From Ochotona curzoniae (lineage: Eukaryota; Chordata; Mammalia; Lagomorpha; Ochotonidae), in assembly GCF_017591425.1 (NCBI RefSeq), contig NW_024465885.1, positions 33,426,501 through 33,490,500 of the forward strand: a DNA stretch of 64,000 nucleotides. Reading direction: 5' to 3'. A program made the position numbers and the translations under genes. This document shows, in pieces, positions 11,074 through 22,722 of the stretch (its first letter is position 1; each line of letters begins with the position of its first letter). Below the pieces are notes generated by a model. The model saw only the letters and a list, made by a program, of their open reading frames with translations. It was not told the DNA's origin and did no database searches.

Positions 11074-12125
11074 CTGGGAGTTGAGAGTCGTTTTTACACA
11101 GCCTAGTTTATCTGCTTGTTTTCCTGCTAGCATCTGAGGCATGCAGAAGGTAAAAAGATTTTAGCTATATATATGATGAAAGAAGAGAGGAAAGGTATTT
11201 GAAGTTGATATAAAGTATGAAAGATTTGAATTTGGTAAATATATCACAATAAGTCTGATGTTGAAACAATACTGAGGGGAGTAAGCAACTGAGCAAAAAT
11301 GAAGTATGTACAGGGGAATTGACTTATCCCTGAAGACAAATAACTTTCATTAAAAGGTTTTGCCTTGAGCTCCTGCTGTTCGCCTGGGAGGTGTTTTTCC
11401 CTTCCCTGCTTCTATGTTCACCTGGTCACTTTGCAAATAACACTTCTCTGTCTGCAACTGATTCCCAGGTTTTTTTTTTTAATTTCTATACTAAGCTATA
11501 GAAAGAACCCACTGAGCTTTTCTATTAGCGATGCCTACATGTACATATGTGGATATGTTTTTAAAACGGACCAGATGACTGGAAAGTTCTGCTAAATATA
11601 AGAACCCTTGTAAAAATTGACTAGACAACGTTGGACATTCATATAGAACTGAAGATATCTTCAAAACTCACAACACAGGTTTTTAAAAATATTTTTTCAT
11701 ATATGTGCACTGACATAAAACTGTTTACATTTATCAGAAAAGAGGAATGTTAATTACCATGAAAAATTGCAGTAACATGCCTTTAAAAGTACAGTTTGTT
11801 TCCTTTACAAAAAGGCAATGTTTAAAACCATGTGTACTGTGCTTAGCCCATTCACCTATATTTATCATCTTCCCATAAAGCAGCACAGAAGCCACTAGCC
11901 TACCTATATACTTTGACCTTTGTATATTCCTTAAAATATATATGCATTTATGAAAAGGTACTTAATGCATCAAAGCAGTTCTATTTTTGAAAGTTAAGTT
12001 TGAATTTTAATAACTTGAATTCAAAAACATGTTGCACATCTTAAAAAGAGAATTAATTTGATAAAATATAAATCTAAATTGATAAGATAAAGATGTGTAA
12101 ACAAGTAAGTATGATGTATAAATTA
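11074..12125. other. AT-rich DNA, nothing recognised
   Basis: The longest frame is 76 codons (11365-11595) with no similarity I recognise. A poly-T run lies at 11470-11480. Confidence 0.45.
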
Positions 12126-12126
12126 A

Positions 12127-12399
12127 TTTTTTGAATATCTTCCATCTGTTGATTCACTCCCCAAGTAGCCACAATGACTGGAGCTATGCCAATCGAAAGC
12201 CAGAAGCTGGGAGCCTCTTCTGGGTCTCCCACACGGGTGAGGGTGCCAAGGCTTTGCACTGTCCTCAACTACTTTCCCAGACTATAAACAAGGAGCTAGA
12301 TGGGAACCAGGGCTGCTGGGGTTAGAACTGGCACTCAAATGGGACCTTGATGCATGCAAGAAGATGATTTCAGCCACTAGGCTACTACACCAGGACCCA
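12127..12399 (-). mobile_element. C-type SINE, moderately diverged
   Basis: Reads from the tail: ATCTTCCATCTGTTGATTC, CCCAAGTAGCCACAATGAC, CTCTTCTGGGTCTCCCACAC, GGAGCTAGATGGGAACC, ending with the reversed head CTACTACACCAGGACCC. Short similar A/T-rich flanks (ATAAATT on both sides) could be a TSD. Confidence 0.9.
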
Positions 12400-13620
12400 T
12401 AAATTCATTCTAATAAGTTTTGTTTGTTTGTTTCTTTTTTCCTTTTACTTAGTCCATGATTATGACTCATATTCTAAGAAACATCCATAACAGAACAGTT
12501 TGCCAAGACAGGAGTGTTGAGTGCATCTTCCGGTGATCTATCTAAGAGACCTTGTTTTCTTCTGGTTCACCATGTGACTAATGATTTTTTGTACATTGTA
12601 CACAAGTTGTTCATTTTTCCTTTGCAAAGTACGTTCAGTTCCAAGAGATTGGTTTTATTTTGTAAGAAGAAACAATAATACTGAATTCTAGAACACTTCA
12701 GAATGTAAAAACATTTCTGAGCTTTTCGTGTGTGATCACACACCTTGGGAGATAAATGACATCAGTATTTACATGGTACACATACACGTGCATTCTGGTG
12801 ACTTTTCAAGATACTAAATACAGGATACATAAAATAACTGGTTTCAACTATTTGAATGTTTCTAGTGTAGGACACGGAATGACAAAGGTCGTTACTGTTC
12901 TGAATGCACCAAGGTAGGACCAGAGATGACGTCACTGCTAAGGCGAACTCAGTATATCAAGTCAATAGCTACTCTTGGGAAAGCAGTTCAAGACAAGTGG
13001 AAATGAAGTTCCCAGAGATCTGTTTGTCTGCTCAGAGGAATATGTTGACAACTTGATAGGCCACAAGTTTTATTTCCATGATTCTGAGGTAGCAGAAAAC
13101 AAAATCAGCAAGAAGTTTATACCTAAGAGTGGCTTGATAATCATATTCAGTTCTTCAGTTTCCATGGAGACACCTTTGACATAAGTATTTGATTATAATG
13201 ATATAAAAATTACTGCAGTATCTGGTCATTTAACTTCTGAGTGTATGAACTGTTTTATATTAGAAACTTGCATTCTAACTTTGTAAACAACATATGTATA
13301 TCTTTGTGCATTTATTAACAGCATTATGGGTTTGTGTGTTTGTGTATGTGTGTGCTCAACTGAAAACTTCAGCTAAACTCAATCAAACTTAATGTCTTCA
13401 AATCTATTAATTGGCATGAAGCATAAAACAACATTTAACATGATGGCGTTTTTATACCTGATTGATGTCTTCAGGGATGGTTTGGACAGAGATGCAATCC
13501 AAAGTGCATTGCTAATCCTTTAGTCGTGCGAAACTGTGCACGACTATTTGAGCAGCTATTTATCCATATGAATAAATCAGTTACAATTTGAAGGTGTCAG
13601 TCTTAAGATATAGACTGATA
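12400..13620. other. 1.2 kb with nothing recognised
   Basis: Several frames under 70 codons, none resembling a protein. A short (GT)n-like patch lies at 13330-13355. Confidence 0.45.
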
Positions 13621-13622
13621 CA

Positions 13623-13778
13623 AGGAAGTGTTTCCTGGCTCCTGCCTTTGGCTCAGCTCAATTCCAGATGCTGTGGTCACTTGTGGAGTAAGTGATTGGA
13701 AGATCTATTTATCTATATCTCCTCCTCTCTGTATATCTGACTTTCCAATAAAAATAAATAAATATTTTAAAAAATGGT
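13623..13778 (+). mobile_element. C-type SINE, 3' half only
   Basis: Begins within the body (GTGTTTCCTGGCTCCTGCC) and keeps CTTGTGGAGTAAGTGATTGG, the CT-rich segment and the pika-type end ACTTTCCAATAAAAATAAAT with an A tail. The tRNA-like head is absent, as expected for a 5'-truncated insertion. Confidence 0.85.
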
Positions 13779-14672
13779 ATGCAGCTAATAAAGAGTTGCT
13801 AGAATAGGAATAATTAGATAGAGTCAGTAAAAAGGCAATAAAAGGAAACAATGTTAAGCAAAGGTAATCAATATGTTAAGGAGTGTACATACATTATGAA
13901 TTACTTATTGCTCACAAGAATATTCTATTTTAGTATGTGCCATCCTTTTCAAATGAACAATAGTAAAGAATCAAAAGAGCTCCAGTAATTGGCAAGACTT
14001 GTGATAATGATGTGATCAATCCTTGTTTTCAACAGAAACTTAACTCAAGCCCTCTGCTAAAATAAATTAGGTAAAGAATATTGCAGGCTGTGCTTTTGAT
14101 GTAGCAGCCAACATTTGGCTAGGACATCGAATGCATCTGGAAAATATATAGGAAAATGCATACAAAAAACTAACAGATTTTTTAACACTGGTCAAAGGTC
14201 TCTTGGTTTGTTAAATTTTTATGAATGAATTGCTTCTAAAAATGTGCTAATGCAAGAAATTTGACTAAGGTTTAAGGAACCACACAAGACATCATCAGGT
14301 GAACTTAAAGGGGCAAAGCTTTTGGAAGTCACTGTTAGTAGAAACCTGGATAAACATTTTTATGGCACAACAGAACATTGTAGCACTGTTTTGGAAGAAG
14401 TTGTTTGTTCACCTTGAGCTTGTTAAATTACAGAATCAAAAGGCATAGGCATCATTCCAAGTGCCTGTCATCTGTAGCTCCTCCTGACTTTCCTGGTCAG
14501 GAGCCCTCATTTTCCATATCCATGTGCTGCAAATTTTTGAGTATCCTGCTGGAGAAGTGGTGCACTGATTTTTGCAGTTGCCTAGGATTCCTGCATGCCA
14601 TTTGCAATTAGAAAATAATGATGCATAGATTCCATTTCTTTATCCTCAAATTAGTACATTAAGACTGACTAA
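13779..14672. other. 0.9 kb with nothing recognised
   Basis: The longest frame is 68 codons (14405-14611). No repeat family recognised. Confidence 0.45.
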
Positions 14673-14673
14673 T

Positions 14674-14984
14674 AGGACCATGCACGGTGGTCTAGCAGCT
14701 AAAGTTAATGCCTTGAAAGCTCCGGGATCTCATATGGGCAACGGTTCTAATCCCGACAGCTCCACTTCCCATCCAGCTTCCTGCTCGTGGCCTGGGAAAG
14801 CAGTCGAGGACGGCCCAAAGCCTTGGGATCCTGTGCCACATGGGAAACCCAGAAGAGCTCCTGGCTTCTGGCTTTGGATCAGCGCGGCTCCGGCCATTGA
14901 GGTCACTTGGGGAGTAAATCATCAGAAAATTCTTTCTCTCTGTTTCTCTTCCTCTCAATAGAACTGAGTTTGCAGCAAAAATAT
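14674..14984 (+). mobile_element. C-type SINE, moderately young
   Basis: Head GGACCATGCACGGTGGTCTA, B box GGTTCTAATCC, body GGCCTGGGAAAGCAGTCGAG. It keeps GATCAGCGCGGCTCCGGCC, the longer 'older' body variant instead of the GGCATAGCAT variant of the youngest copies. The 3' end is cut short (AATAGAACTGAGTTTGC) with no clean A tail. Confidence 0.93.
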
Positions 14985-15379
14985 ATGACATTCTGTGTCA
15001 CCCAATTTTATAACCAACTCTCAGGTATATTTCAGTGAAGTTTTCTACAGAAGAGATGGATGAAACTAAGCCAAATCTTCAAAGTAGCTTCATTTTCTTA
15101 AGCAACTCAATTTTGCATTACTTTATGGACCACAGTATACATTTTAAATAGTTACAAAATGTAACTGTATTACAGAATTGTGTGTGAAGTCATTATCTAT
15201 TTTAAAAACAGTATTTATTTATCTTAAATAAGAGTCAAAAAGAGAAAGGGAAGAAAAGGAAAGAAGCTGCCCACTTCTTCATAACCGAGATGGCCCTAAT
15301 GACCAGTATTTGGCCAGCAGAAGACAGGAGTTATCTATCTATGTCACCCACTGAGATAGTACCCATTATCTCACCAAGA

Positions 15380-15462
15380 ATTGATGTTCTTTATTTATCA
15401 GAGAAGTCCTATCACACAACATGATATGGATATTAACCCCTTGTTGTGTCTGTCCTAATTCT
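15380..15462 (-). pseudogene. L1 ORF2 fragment, antisense, left part
   Basis: GATATTAACCCCTTGTTG is the antisense of the L1 ORF2 C-terminal region encoding roughly NKGLIS. It continues beyond the SINE at 15463-15792, with which it is interrupted. Confidence 0.65.
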
Positions 15463-15792
15463 TTTTTTTTAAAGATTTATTTTTATTATTTTGTTTATTG
15501 GAAAGGCAGATATATAGAGAGGAGAGACAGAGAGGAAGATCTTCCATCCGATGATTCACTCCCCAAGTGAGTGCAATGGTCGATGCTATGCCAATCCTAA
15601 GCCAAGAGCCTCTTCCGGGTCTCCCACGCGGGTGCAGGGTCCCAAAGCTTTGGGCCGTCCTCGACTGCCTTCCCGGGCCACAGGCAGGGAGCTGGAAGGG
15701 AAGCGGGGCTGCTGGGATAGAACCAGCGCCCATATGGGATCCAGGGCGTGCAAGGTGAGGACCTTAACCACTTGCGCCACCACGCAGGGCCC
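15463..15792 (-). mobile_element. C-type SINE, young, perfect TSD, nested in L1
   Basis: A full-length antisense copy from an A tail (T run at 15462-15470) to GGCGCAAGTGG-type head and GGGCCC at 15787-15792. It carries the young body form (antisense of GGCATAGCATCGACCATTGC). The 12-bp direct repeat TGTCCTAATTCT is at 15451-15462 and 15793-15804. It splits an older antisense L1 ORF2. Frames of 60-100 codons on both strands here come from this GC-rich repeat. Confidence 0.97.
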
Positions 15793-15804
15793 TGTCCTAA
15801 TTCT

Positions 15805-16025
15805 ATTGAAAACATTTTGTTTGCTGTGCAGAAGCTTCTCTGTTAAAATCTGATTTGTTTGATTTTGCTTTCATTGCCTGTTCTGTAGAGTCAGCTACAT
15901 TATTGTCTTGCAGTAGTTGCTTAACATTTTCTTTCAGTTACTTTATAATCTTAGGTGTTACTCTTACCTTTTTATCTATCATGATTTTTTTTTTGAAATT
16001 GTGTAACATATGGATCCCACTTCAT

Positions 16026-16062
<37 letters not shown>

Positions 16063-16290
16063 TCCAGTTTTGCGACCATGTTCAAGGCATTATCTTTATT
16101 CCAAGGTAATGTCTGAAGACTTTTGTTAAAAAATAAATTGACTGCATTTTCATGGATTGATGGTTGCAAACCCTAATCTGTTACATCTATCTATGTATTG
16201 GCTTTGCATTTCATGCTAATAGCACTATCTTACTCTTTTAAAACCTATAGATTTGTAGCACGCTTTAAAGTCCAACATTGTGTTTCATAC
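15805..16290 (-). pseudogene. L1 ORF2 fragment, antisense, right part
   Basis: Antisense markers of the L1 ORF2 C-terminal half, in the right order: TTTGCTGTGCAGAAGCTTC, TGCTTTCATTGCCTGTTC, ATATGGATCCCACTTC, CATCCAGTTTTGCGACC, then GCATTTTCATGGATTGATGG and AAACCTATAGATTTGTAGC. Stop codons are frequent. A (TA)n run has expanded inside it. Confidence 0.8.
16029..16059. repeat. (TA)n microsatellite
   Basis: About 15 TA units within the antisense L1 fragment. Confidence 0.95.
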
Positions 16291-16454
16291 AAATTGATGC
16301 TTTTAGAAAACAAAGGATGATACAACAGTGTTGAAATGTTCTCTACAAACATTTCAGAGAATTTACATAGAATAGGCACAAATAACAGACATCTACAGAA
16401 AATTTCAAGCATCAGCTTTATAGTATATATCCTTTTCACTAGTATGTGAAATAT

Positions 16455-16818
16455 TTTCTTTTTATTTTTAAGTATTGAATTAATATTTTGAAAGGCAGAA
16501 TAACAATAAGAGATATAGAGGGATGGCGGGGGTGGGCAGAAAAAAATAGAAGGATCTTCCATCTGTTTGCTAACTTCACAAATATCTACAATAGTCAGAC
16601 TTGGCAGAGAAAAGCCAGTAGCATGGAACCCCACCAGGACTGAAAATGAGTGGCAGAAGCCAATACTTTAGTCATCTTTCAATGTTTGTTTTTGGTGGGG
16701 TTAGCTGTAATAGGGAGCTGGATCAAAACTGTAGCAGCCAGATCATGAACTAGCACCCAAATGAGATGCCAGTATTGCAGTCTGTGGTGGGTTAATGTGC
16801 AATACCAAACTCCCTGCC
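16455..16818 (-). mobile_element. old C-type SINE
   Basis: Antisense motifs: TATTTTGAAAGGCAGAATAAC, GGATCTTCCATCTGTTTGC, GGGAGCTGGATCAAAACTG, AGCACCCAAATGAGATGCC and a degenerate head GTGGTGGGTTAATGTGCAAT. The mid-part is strongly altered. Confidence 0.75.
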
Positions 16819-16824
16819 CCCCAT

Positions 16825-17112
16825 GAAACATTGTGCAGCATATTCCATATATCAGGCCACAAAAAGGAAATGCAAAACATGTTCTCAGACCACAAGGAAT
16901 AAATCTAACACTCAGCGAAAAGAATGACAGAGCAATTTTTAAATATATGGAATTTAAGCAGCATGATGTTGACTATGTAATTAAGAAATTAAGAGGGGGA
17001 TCAAAGCATCCCTGAAACAAATGAAAATGGAAATACTATATGTCAAAGCCTGTGAGGTACAGAAAAAGCAGTTTTAAGAGGGAAATTTATAGTACTACAT
17101 GATTCTCTAATA
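16825..17112 (+). pseudogene. L1 ORF2 fragment, endonuclease end and linker
   Basis: Translation shows ...PQGINLTLSEKNDRAIFKYMEFKQHD, corresponding to the end of the endonuclease domain and the linker (usually SDHNGIKLEI...TWKLNN). AAAGCAGTTTTAAGAGGGAAATTTATAG follows, the AKAVLRGKFI motif of the linker. Frameshifts and stops make it dead. The next stretch jumps to much later ORF2 sequence, so the RT domain is absent at this point. Confidence 0.75.
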
Positions 17113-17194
17113 AAGCATATAATGATGCGACTAGAAAATGTAAAATATTTTAAGTAGTCTGGGATAAAGTAAACCAAGTTCATAGTATATCTTC

Positions 17195-18062
17195 CCAGTG
17201 TAAATAGAAAACCATTAAGGAAGCAAAGAGAAGACACAGAAAATGGAAAAAAAATCTTTCATGTTCTTTGACAGAAAAATGAATATAATCAAAATATACA
17301 TATTACCCAAAGCAATATAACTATACAATATAATCATAATGAAAACACTGAGGAGATTCTTCTCAGATATGTAAAGAAATCACTGCAAAATTTATAATAA
17401 AAACACAAGAGATCCAGAGAGCTAAAGCAATTATAAAAGCAGCAACAGAATGATTCAAGCAACACAATTCCAAGTTTCAAGATGGAATGCAGGAGAGTTA
17501 TAAGAAAAACAGCTTGATACCAGCATGAAAATAGGCATGTGGACTCATGGAGCAATCTTGAAAACCCCAGAAATCAATTCACACATATGCAATCAAAACA
17601 GTTTATGAATGAGCCAACAAACTCCCTGGAAAAAGGACATTTTCTTTAATAAATGATGTTGGAAGAATTGGATATTTGCATGTGGACTCATTAAATGAGG
17701 CCGATTCCTTCAACCACATTTAAAAAATTAACTTGCAATAGATTTAGCATTAACCCTATGCCCCCAAACCATCAAATTATTAGGGAAAAACCATGAAATC
17801 TGATGATTTTGCAAAGACTTCATAGATAAGATGACAGAATTGCAGTCAATAAGAGTAAAAATAGATAAAGGAAGTTAGCAAAGCTTGTATATAGCCAACA
17901 CTAAAAAAAAAACAAAAAACAACAGAATTAAACATTTGCAAACTGTATATATGATGAAGGATTAATGCTCAGAACATACAAGAGGTACACCACCAGCAAA
18001 ACAAATATTCCAGTCAAAAATGGGCTGAGAATTCTGGACACATACAAACTACCTAAATTGAG
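17195..18062 (+). pseudogene. L1 ORF2 fragment, C-terminal third
   Basis: Collinear with the ORF2 region downstream of the RT domain: GAAGACACAGAAAATGG, ATGTTCTTTGACAG, ATATTACCCAAAGCAATATA, AAACACAAGAGATCC, CAAGTTTCAAGATGG, AACCCCAGAAATCAATTCACAC, AAATGATGTTGG, ending AGTCAAAAATGGGCTGAG. The latter corresponds to IKKWAKDMN in intact elements. Many small indels. It sits upstream of RT-domain sequence, the reverse of normal ORF2 order. Confidence 0.8.
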
Positions 18063-18094
18063 TCGTTATGGCCCCCAAAATCTAAACAGACCAG

Positions 18095-18211
18095 TAACTA
18101 AGATTGGGAGTACAACAGTAATAAATACACTCAAAGCAAAAAGGCACAGGACTGGATGACATCACTGTTAAATTCTACCAAAGTTTTCAGTTTCTAATTC
18201 CAATTTCTAAA
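18095..18211 (+). pseudogene. L1 ORF2 RT domain start, split by SINE
   Basis: CAGTAACTAAGATTGGGAG, GGCACAGGACTGGATGACATC and ACTGTTAAATTCTACCAA correspond to the conserved SPGPDGFTAEFYQ segment that opens the L1 reverse transcriptase. It is separated from the rest of the RT (18556-19020) by an inserted SINE. Confidence 0.8.
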
Positions 18212-18552
18212 GGGGACCCAGAGTGATAGCATAGTGGTTAAAGTCCTAGCCTTGAATGCACTGGGATCCCATATGGGTGCTGGTTCTAATCCCGGCAGCT
18301 CCACTTTCCTTAGAGCTCCCTGCCTGTGGCCTGGGAAAGCAGTTAAGCACTGCCAAAAGCTTTTGGACCCTGCACCAGTGTGGGAGAGCCGGAAGAGGCT
18401 CCTGGATTAGGGTTGGCTCTGCTTCGAAGTGGCTCCAGCTGCTGTGCTCACTTGGGGAGTGAACCATCCGACGGAAGATCTTCCTCTCTGTCTCTCCTTC
18501 TCTCTGTATATCTGCCTTTCCAATAAAAATGAACAAATAAATCTAAAAACAA
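18212..18552 (+). mobile_element. C-type SINE nested inside L1 ORF2
   Basis: Full-length: head GGGGACCCAGAGTGATAGCA, B box GGTTCTAATCC, body GGCCTGGGAAAGCAGTTAAG, end GCCTTTCCAATAAAAATGAAC. L1 RT sequence is continuous on either side (CCAATTTCT before; GGATCCTTCCAATTTCC after), so the SINE is the later arrival. Confidence 0.95.
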
Positions 18553-18555
18553 AAA

Positions 18556-19022
18556 CATTTTAAAGGGAGTGGATCCTTCCAATTTCCTTCTATGAGGGTC
18601 ATACCATTTTAATTCCAAAGCAGGAAAAAGAAGTAATAAAGAGAGAGAATTATACTGAACAATAGATCAGTAACCGTGGTGAACATAAATGCAAAAATGC
18701 TCAAGAAACTAATAACAATTTGAATCCCACAAAAAAGAAAAATCATTCACCCAGATCAAGTGGGATTTATCAATGTTATGCAGGGATGGTTAAAAATATG
18801 CAAATGATCGATGTAATGTATGACATTAACAAGCTGAATAGTAAAAACCATATGATTGTTTCCATAGACTTAGAGAAAGTGTTTGATAAAATACAACATC
18901 CTTTCATTATAACCTCAGAAAACTGGGTATGGAAGGATCGCTTTTCAACACAATCAAGGAAATATATGAAAACACAAAGGTAACATCTCATTATTGAAAA
19001 GAGAAAATTTGGAGGCAATTAC
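18556..19022 (+). pseudogene. L1 ORF2 RT domain, continuation
   Basis: TCAAGTGGGATTTATCAATG followed by the translated stretch NHMIVSIDLEKVFDKIQHPF matches the L1 RT motif NHMIISIDAEKAFDKIQ(H)PF, with the FDKIQ core intact. The catalytic FADD box is not reached. Upstream pieces match ASIILIPKP and ISLMNIDAKILN-type sequence. Frames are broken. Confidence 0.85.
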
Positions 19023-20400
19023 ACTAAGATGAAAAAATGTCTGGAGGTTGGGAGATACTGTAGGTTGAATAATAAGCACTATGATGTAGTTACATAGGAA
19101 GGATAATTTCTTATGTTTCACAACACGGTAGAGTGGTCATAATTCACAATAATTCATTTTACATTTTATCAACACTGTGAAAGAGGAGTTCAGAAGTTCT
19201 TTGCTCAAAATATGAAAAAGGTTTCAGGATATGGAAATGTTAATGGACCTGACTTTATCATTACAAATTATATACATTTATCTTATTATAACACATACAG
19301 TTAGTATTTGAGGAAAAGGCAGAAAAAAACATGATACTAAAATTTTACAGAAGCAATTCTGCATAACACTAAATTGCACTAAGCATACAGACTATAGTAT
19401 CAAGTTGGAAAGGTTGCTGTACGGCTTAGCCACAGCCATTTTGTCAACTACCATGAGTTAGTGCTTTAAACAAAAGCAATTATTTAGCTGGATTACAGAT
19501 TTGTAGTTTGAGCTTGGCTTGAGTAAGATAGGATTTTATTACTCCACAGACTTGCTATGTCTGGCAGGGCTACAGAATCGTGTTTCAGGAAATAATTCTC
19601 ACATTGTTGTAACAGAGACAAATATTTTAGCTCCTTTACTATTAGGCGCCTCCTAAACCTGCCCAGAACACTCACCGAGAGAGTTAATTTACAACTGTGG
19701 ATTGCTACTTTCCTACACACTGAAAATAGAAGCTTTCACAAGATTGTATCTGACATACTTATTGTTAAAGAGGTACAAAAAATTCCGACATTTAACAATG
19801 AATGTCAACTAAAGCTCTTGGTGGAATAATGCTAAAAATTTTGTGACACAATTTTAATTTACCACAATTATTAAAGACCCTACAAAAGAACCAATCTAAG
19901 CTAGAAAGCTAGATTTGCAATGCTCACTATTTTGTAGATTCTTATTAATTAAAATATATTCATTGTTAGTAGATTCCAATTTTATGTAAGTACTGTATAT
20001 AATTTTACAAATGTAGAAAAATATATCTGTATCTTTCCAGATACTTTGTTTAATTAAATTCACTGATTTTGGGAATCTCTGAGAAATCCTGATATTCATA
20101 GTGCATGTAATTTGCAATCTGATTCACTAAATATTTTGATTATGAGAAGATTCAACTTAAATTAGTTAATATGACTGCATGCTATCTATTAATTAGGGTC
20201 AATTTACTCAAGCTTTAATAGCTATTGGTTTATATTGTCTATCATTAATAGTTGTACATAGTATAACTATCTCATATTAAAAAAAATAATTGAAAATTAT
20301 CACCATTGTATTTAATTCATGAACAGATTAAAAAGCTCAATCACTGTTCAATTTTTCAATTAGTAAAGCTTAAATGTAAAAGTAAAAATCATTGGTTATA
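19023..20400. other. 1.4 kb with nothing recognised
   Basis: A minus-strand frame of 75 codons (19493-19720) and one of 73 (19896-20117) have no similarity I recognise. AT-rich. Confidence 0.45.
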
Positions 20401-20416
20401 AAATTAGTTTATGATC

Positions 20417-20739
20417 GGGCCCGGAGCGGTGGCGCAGTGGTTAAGGTCCTCACCTTGCATGCCTAGGATCCCATATGGGCGCCGGTTCTATCCCGGTAGC
20501 CCCGCTTCCCTTCCAGCTCCCTGCCTGTGGCCCGGGAAAGCAGTCAAGGACAGCCCAGGGCTTTGGGACCCTGCACCCTCGTGGGAGACCCGGAAGAGGC
20601 TCCTGGCTTCGGATTGGCATAGCATCGGCGGTTGTGCTCACTTGGGGAGTGAATCATGGGACGGAAGATCTTCCTCTCTGTCTCTCCTCTCTGTATATCT
20701 GCCTTTCCAATAAAAAAAAAATAAAATAAATCTTAAAAA
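20417..20739 (+). mobile_element. C-type SINE, young, 16-bp TSD
   Basis: GGGCCCGGAGCGGTGGCGCAG head, B-box region GGTTCTATCC (one base shorter than consensus), body with the young variant GGCATAGCATCGGCGG, end GCCTTTCCAATAAAA. Direct repeats AAATTAGTTTATGATC (20401-20416) and AAATTAGTTCATGATC (20740-20755) differ at one base. Confidence 0.97.
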
Positions 20740-20899
20740 AAATTAGTTCATGATCCCATGAAATTTAAAAAGAAGCATACTGACTCCACAAACTTACACT
20801 TATACTTTGAAAATACTATGGTAGGTTAGTCAAATTCAAGGATACTTTAGCTCAAATGAAACCAGAGTGTGTGGCTTTATGCTTTTAAATTTAGATTGA

Positions 20900-21212
20900 G
20901 TCTGTGGGATTGGTGTTGTGATGAATCATTTTAAGCCACGGCCTGTGACCCTGCATTCTCTATGAGGGCAACTTCAAGTCTGGACTGCCCTCTTCCAGTT
21001 CAGCTCCCTACTCATGTGCCTGGAAAAGCAGAATATGCCCCAACTTTTGGGGCCCATGCTACTAATACAAATTGTCAGATGAACCACCGTGAGCCAAAAC
21101 ACAACTGTTGAGTCCATTTGCACAGTGAAATATCAGATGAAAGATGTTACTCTCTCTTCCTCTCTCTCCCTCTTTAACCCTGTCATTCAAATGAACAAAT
21201 AAAATCCTTAAA
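20900..21212 (+). mobile_element. old C-type SINE
   Basis: GGGATTGGTGTTGTGATG head, CAGCTCCCTACTCATGTGCC, CAACTTTTGGGGCCC, AAATATCAGATGAAAG, CT-rich stretch and TCATTCAAATGAACAAATAA end. Divergent, older tail form. The (CT)n tract lies about 80 bases beyond its end. Confidence 0.75.
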
Positions 21213-21291
21213 GAAAATGTAAAGTCACTGTCTTTCATGAATGATAAACAACACACTGAGTTAATTGGGTTTTCACTATTTTGTGCTTTTC

Positions 21292-21309
21292 TATTCTCTC
21301 TCTCTCTCA

Positions 21310-21399
<90 letters not shown>

Positions 21400-21429
21400 T
21401 CTCATCTCTCATCTCTCATCTCTCTCCCT
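21292..21429. repeat. (CT)n microsatellite
   Basis: Nearly uninterrupted CT dinucleotides with CATCT interruptions that themselves repeat at the end (TCTCATCTCTCATC). Leu/Ser-only reading frames of 60-80 codons here are artefacts. Confidence 0.97.
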
Positions 21430-22524
21430 GCAATGGGATACAATAAAAAAAATTATCTTTCCAATGTATTAGGAAGGTTGCAGATAGCTATGGTGTAAAC
21501 ATACATGCTTGCCTGATGTAGAATTTGTGTTCTCTGTTTTCTGGGACAGTGTAAATTAACATGAAAGCCATTTTAGCTGAATCTAAATTGACATTCTTGA
21601 AAGTCGTAAGTAGTTAATTTTGATTTGTAATCTTACTTACAAACTGAAAACCTATGCGAAGTAAATATCACAAAAAGTGAAAGAATGAAATGCTGCAAAA
21701 AGCAACATGTTTTAACAGGTCATATATCTGTAATCAAAAGGTCAACTATAATTTCATTTAGATCCACTAGTGTCTATAAAATAAATAATCTTCAGGACAC
21801 ACAAAAATAGTACTTACTTGAGTTTTAGATTGAAATCTTTAAGCTGAAAGCAGTATTCAACACCAAGATTATTAAAATCACACCTTTCAAATGAGGAAAA
21901 TAATGAGAAGTTGAAAAAAACCTCCATCGTGAAGTTAATTAGGTTCACTGTAAGAATCGAAGCCTATGTTTCTGGGTTGTCTTTAGAACATACTTTATCA
22001 TTATAAAGGTCAATATTTTCTATTAAAATGTATTGTCTATGTAATGGCATGATAGACTAATTTTAATCTTGCTTGCATTTATTATACCAAACTATTTTTA
22101 AAATTCAGTGGGGAATTAAGAATTCAGATTTGATGCAAAATATTCTAACATTTATACAATGCTTCTAATATAAGGAATAATCAGCTTTGACTACACAGAA
22201 TTTCAAAACGTCAAATATATCACCAAAGATCATTGTAATTGAGAGGCAAGGAAAGAAAATGTTAAAGTCTTCATCATTAGCATTAAGTGAGGTGGCAATA
22301 AATGATTGGGCTGCATGGATAACTTCAATCAACTTTTCTTTCAAAAATATAGGCACATTTCATATGTTTATTGAGAACCGATGGTAAATTTTCAATCTAC
22401 CTATAAAACTAGAGGATTATGCCCTTCTAGTCTTCCATTGATGTCTTTTACTGGTAAAGTACAATACAGAGCTTTGTAATGAAAGGGTTTTGATAAAAGC
22501 AGTTCTCTACTTACATGTACACAC
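21430..22524. other. 1.1 kb with nothing recognised
   Basis: Opposing frames of 63 and 66 codons near 22.2 kb are unlike any protein I know. A (AC)n-like run lies at 22518-22537. Confidence 0.45.
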
Positions 22525-22527
22525 ATA

Positions 22528-22722
22528 CACACACACTTATTTGAAAGCAGAGGCAGAGAACTTCAATGAATTGGTTCACTTTATAAATCCCCACAACAGT
22601 CAGATTTGGACCAGGCGAAAGGCAAATGTCAGTTAGAAAATCGACGATTCCCACATGGACTGCCTCCCAGCTGCTCAACTGCAGCAGGTTGAATCGGGTG
22701 GAAAGCCTGTGATACCTTCTGA
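22528..22722 (-). mobile_element. old C-type SINE, partial
   Basis: Antisense TTATTTGAAAGCAGAGGCAG, ATGAATTGGTTCAC, CAGTCAGATTTGGACCAGG and CCCACATGGACTGCC keep the tail-to-middle order; the head is gone. Confidence 0.6.
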
